Positions 62,872 to 64,000 of a stretch of DNA of 64,000 nucleotides are shown in pieces; within the stretch, counting starts at the first letter, position 1, and every line of letters begins with the position of its first letter. A model generated the notes under the pieces. The model was not told where the DNA came from and ran no database searches. It worked only from the letters and a program-made list of their open reading frames with translations. This DNA comes from Chrysomallon squamiferum. Its lineage: Eukaryota > Mollusca > Gastropoda > Neomphalida > Peltospiridae. Where the stretch lies: the NCBI GenBank assembly GCA_012295275.1, contig CM022677.1:6495280-6559279 (forward strand). The letters run 5' to 3'. The translations under genes were made by a program, and so were the position numbers.

Positions 62872-63790
62872 ATAATAAAAATATTATTACTGTTCATTCA
62901 GTTCTGCTATAAAAATAAAATTAAAATAATTAAATATATAAATAAATAAATAAATAAATAATTATTACTGTGCAAGTTCCACCATTTCTTCCCTGCTGTG
63001 ATGATGCAGAGGTGAATGTCACGTATTATCACCTGGTACACGTCGTTCATTTTCTGACTCACTCTCTATCAGACCCCACCCTGTCACTGTGCTGTCTTCT
63101 CCCACAAAATCAGGGGCGTCGCTAGGGGGCCAGGATACCAGCCTCGATGTTGGGATCGCTGAGGTCAAAGGGGTCAGAAGAAGATTTTACTCTAGAATGA
63201 TTTTTACTACCATATTCACTGAAAGTTTTAGGAACGATATATATATACACACACACACACATATACATTTCAGTGTAAATCACTTTGCCCCAAAGATTAA
63301 TATAATAAGGAAAGATAATTTTATTCAACTGGTTTTGTGCTAAACTAGGAAGTGTTGTGTACGTACTTCTTCTTTCTCTGTTCTCTGTTATTACACATGT
63401 ACACACAGGCAGATGGAGAAATAATGTTTGTATGCCAATAATAACTAAAATAAAATATATCAGGATGGCACTCCCCTCCAGCGTCTCCCCATGATGTCAC
63501 CCTCTGCATTTCAAAGGTCCATCTGACAACAAAAAAAAGACAACAAATAAACAAACAAACAAACAAAAAACAACACGAAAACATTTATGACAAACATAAT
63601 ATTGGAAATAAGAATTGTTAACACACACACACACACAAACATTTACACACTGGTAGATAGATAATGTTTATAAATAATATATTAATAATAATTATAAAAT
63701 AAAAAAAAAATAAAAAATTAAAAGTTAAAAGAAAAAGGTAATGATAATATTAAAAATATTATTACTGTGCAAGTTCCTCATTTCTGCCTC
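62560..63790 (+). repeat. R8 tandem/clustered repeat with GC-rich words
   Basis: Three units are suggested. CAGGCTGGCACTCCCCCTCC with CATGATGTCAC at 62562-62610 recurs as CAGGATGGCACTCCCCTCCA with CATGATGTCAC at 63462-63500. ATGTACA.ACAGG followed by ATAATGTTT occurs near 62687, 63397 and, diverged, 63637. TTACTGYGCARGTTCC occurs at 62783, 62967 and 63763. Between them TCAGGGGCGTCGCTAGGGGG (63110) looks like a hAT-style terminus. No gene seen. Confidence 0.55.
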
Positions 63791-63834
63791 TAAAAATAAA
63801 AACACTCAATTACTGTCTAAATATATATATAAAC

Positions 63835-63940
63835 GTTTTTGTACACTAGAACACAACAAAGACACCTTTAAAACTGTTTTGGCACTAGTCCTGAACATTC
63901 AGTATAGCAGTAAAGAATAATGACATCAGAACAGTAAATG
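63835..63940 (+). repeat. R1 right-end fragment
   Basis: ACACTAGAACACAACAAAGA, CCTGAACATTCAGTATAGCA and GTAAAG match the right end of R1 copy C at 13125-13205. Confidence 0.65.
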
Positions 63941-64000
63941 TGTATTATATAAAATAGTTACCGAACCTTCTCACCAGACATTCTGCGAAATAAAAACCCT

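Noticed and set aside
63168-63180. Nuclear-receptor direct repeat (GAGGTCAAAGGGGTCA)
   Set aside because: It lies inside a repeat cluster with no gene nearby and only one occurrence.

Overview
This window looks like AT-rich nuclear DNA from an invertebrate animal. It has spliceosomal exons with GT/AG borders, phase-1 exons, AATAAA signals, no operons, no ribosome binding sites, and very dense microsatellites: (GA)n, (CA)n, (TTA)n and (TGTA)n. The style fits a mollusc or another lophotrochozoan, but no sequence here proves the phylum. Almost every long open frame is a microsatellite or minisatellite artefact. I saw no rRNA, tRNA or CRISPR.

The only protein-coding gene I can support well is a small tumour-necrosis-factor-receptor-like gene on the minus strand at 26527-25007. 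It has a signal-peptide exon, one cysteine-rich exon with 12 cysteines and two CRD-like modules, two tandemly duplicated mini stalk exons, and a last exon coding a hydrophobic segment that ends after YNPF. An AATAAA lies 76 bp downstream. The predicted product of about 170 residues has no death domain, so it resembles a decoy, GPI-anchored or minimal single-pass receptor. Its upstream region carries a duplicated module. Plus-strand copies of its last exon (31435, 38010) and several 12-24 nt candidate stalk exons lie in the repeated 15-16, 30-31, 35 and 38 kb regions. The locus therefore appears to have spread by segmental duplication, mostly into broken copies.

Layout. 0-3.2 kb: a repeat fragment, one helical coding-like fragment (822-1121) and a 1.7 kb polypurine tract. 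3.2-13.2 kb: dispersed families here named R1 and R5 with many microsatellites. 13.3 kb: a minus-strand terminal-exon candidate with a decayed relative at 58.8-59.0 kb. 14.9-17.9 kb: families R3, R4 and R6. 18.3-19.0 kb: a 30-bp minisatellite that reappears at 37.6 kb. 23.6-24.6 kb: an intronless, broken, unrecognised gene between 18-bp direct repeats. 25.0-27.0 kb: the receptor gene. 27-42 kb: a mosaic of segmental duplications (R2, R3, R4) whose junctions fall in (GA)n or short homologies. 41.9-44.1 kb: 22-bp and 18-bp minisatellites. 46.6-56.6 kb: a less repetitive part with several plus-strand exon candidates, interrupted by GATA-rich DNA, an old satellite with a young 78-bp array inside it, and a 200-bp assembly gap. 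58.7-64 kb: transposon-like GC-richer pieces, an R1 copy and very long (CA)n and (GA)n tracts.

All repeat-family names (R1-R8) are mine. Copies were matched by eye, so boundaries are approximate, and no database was searched.
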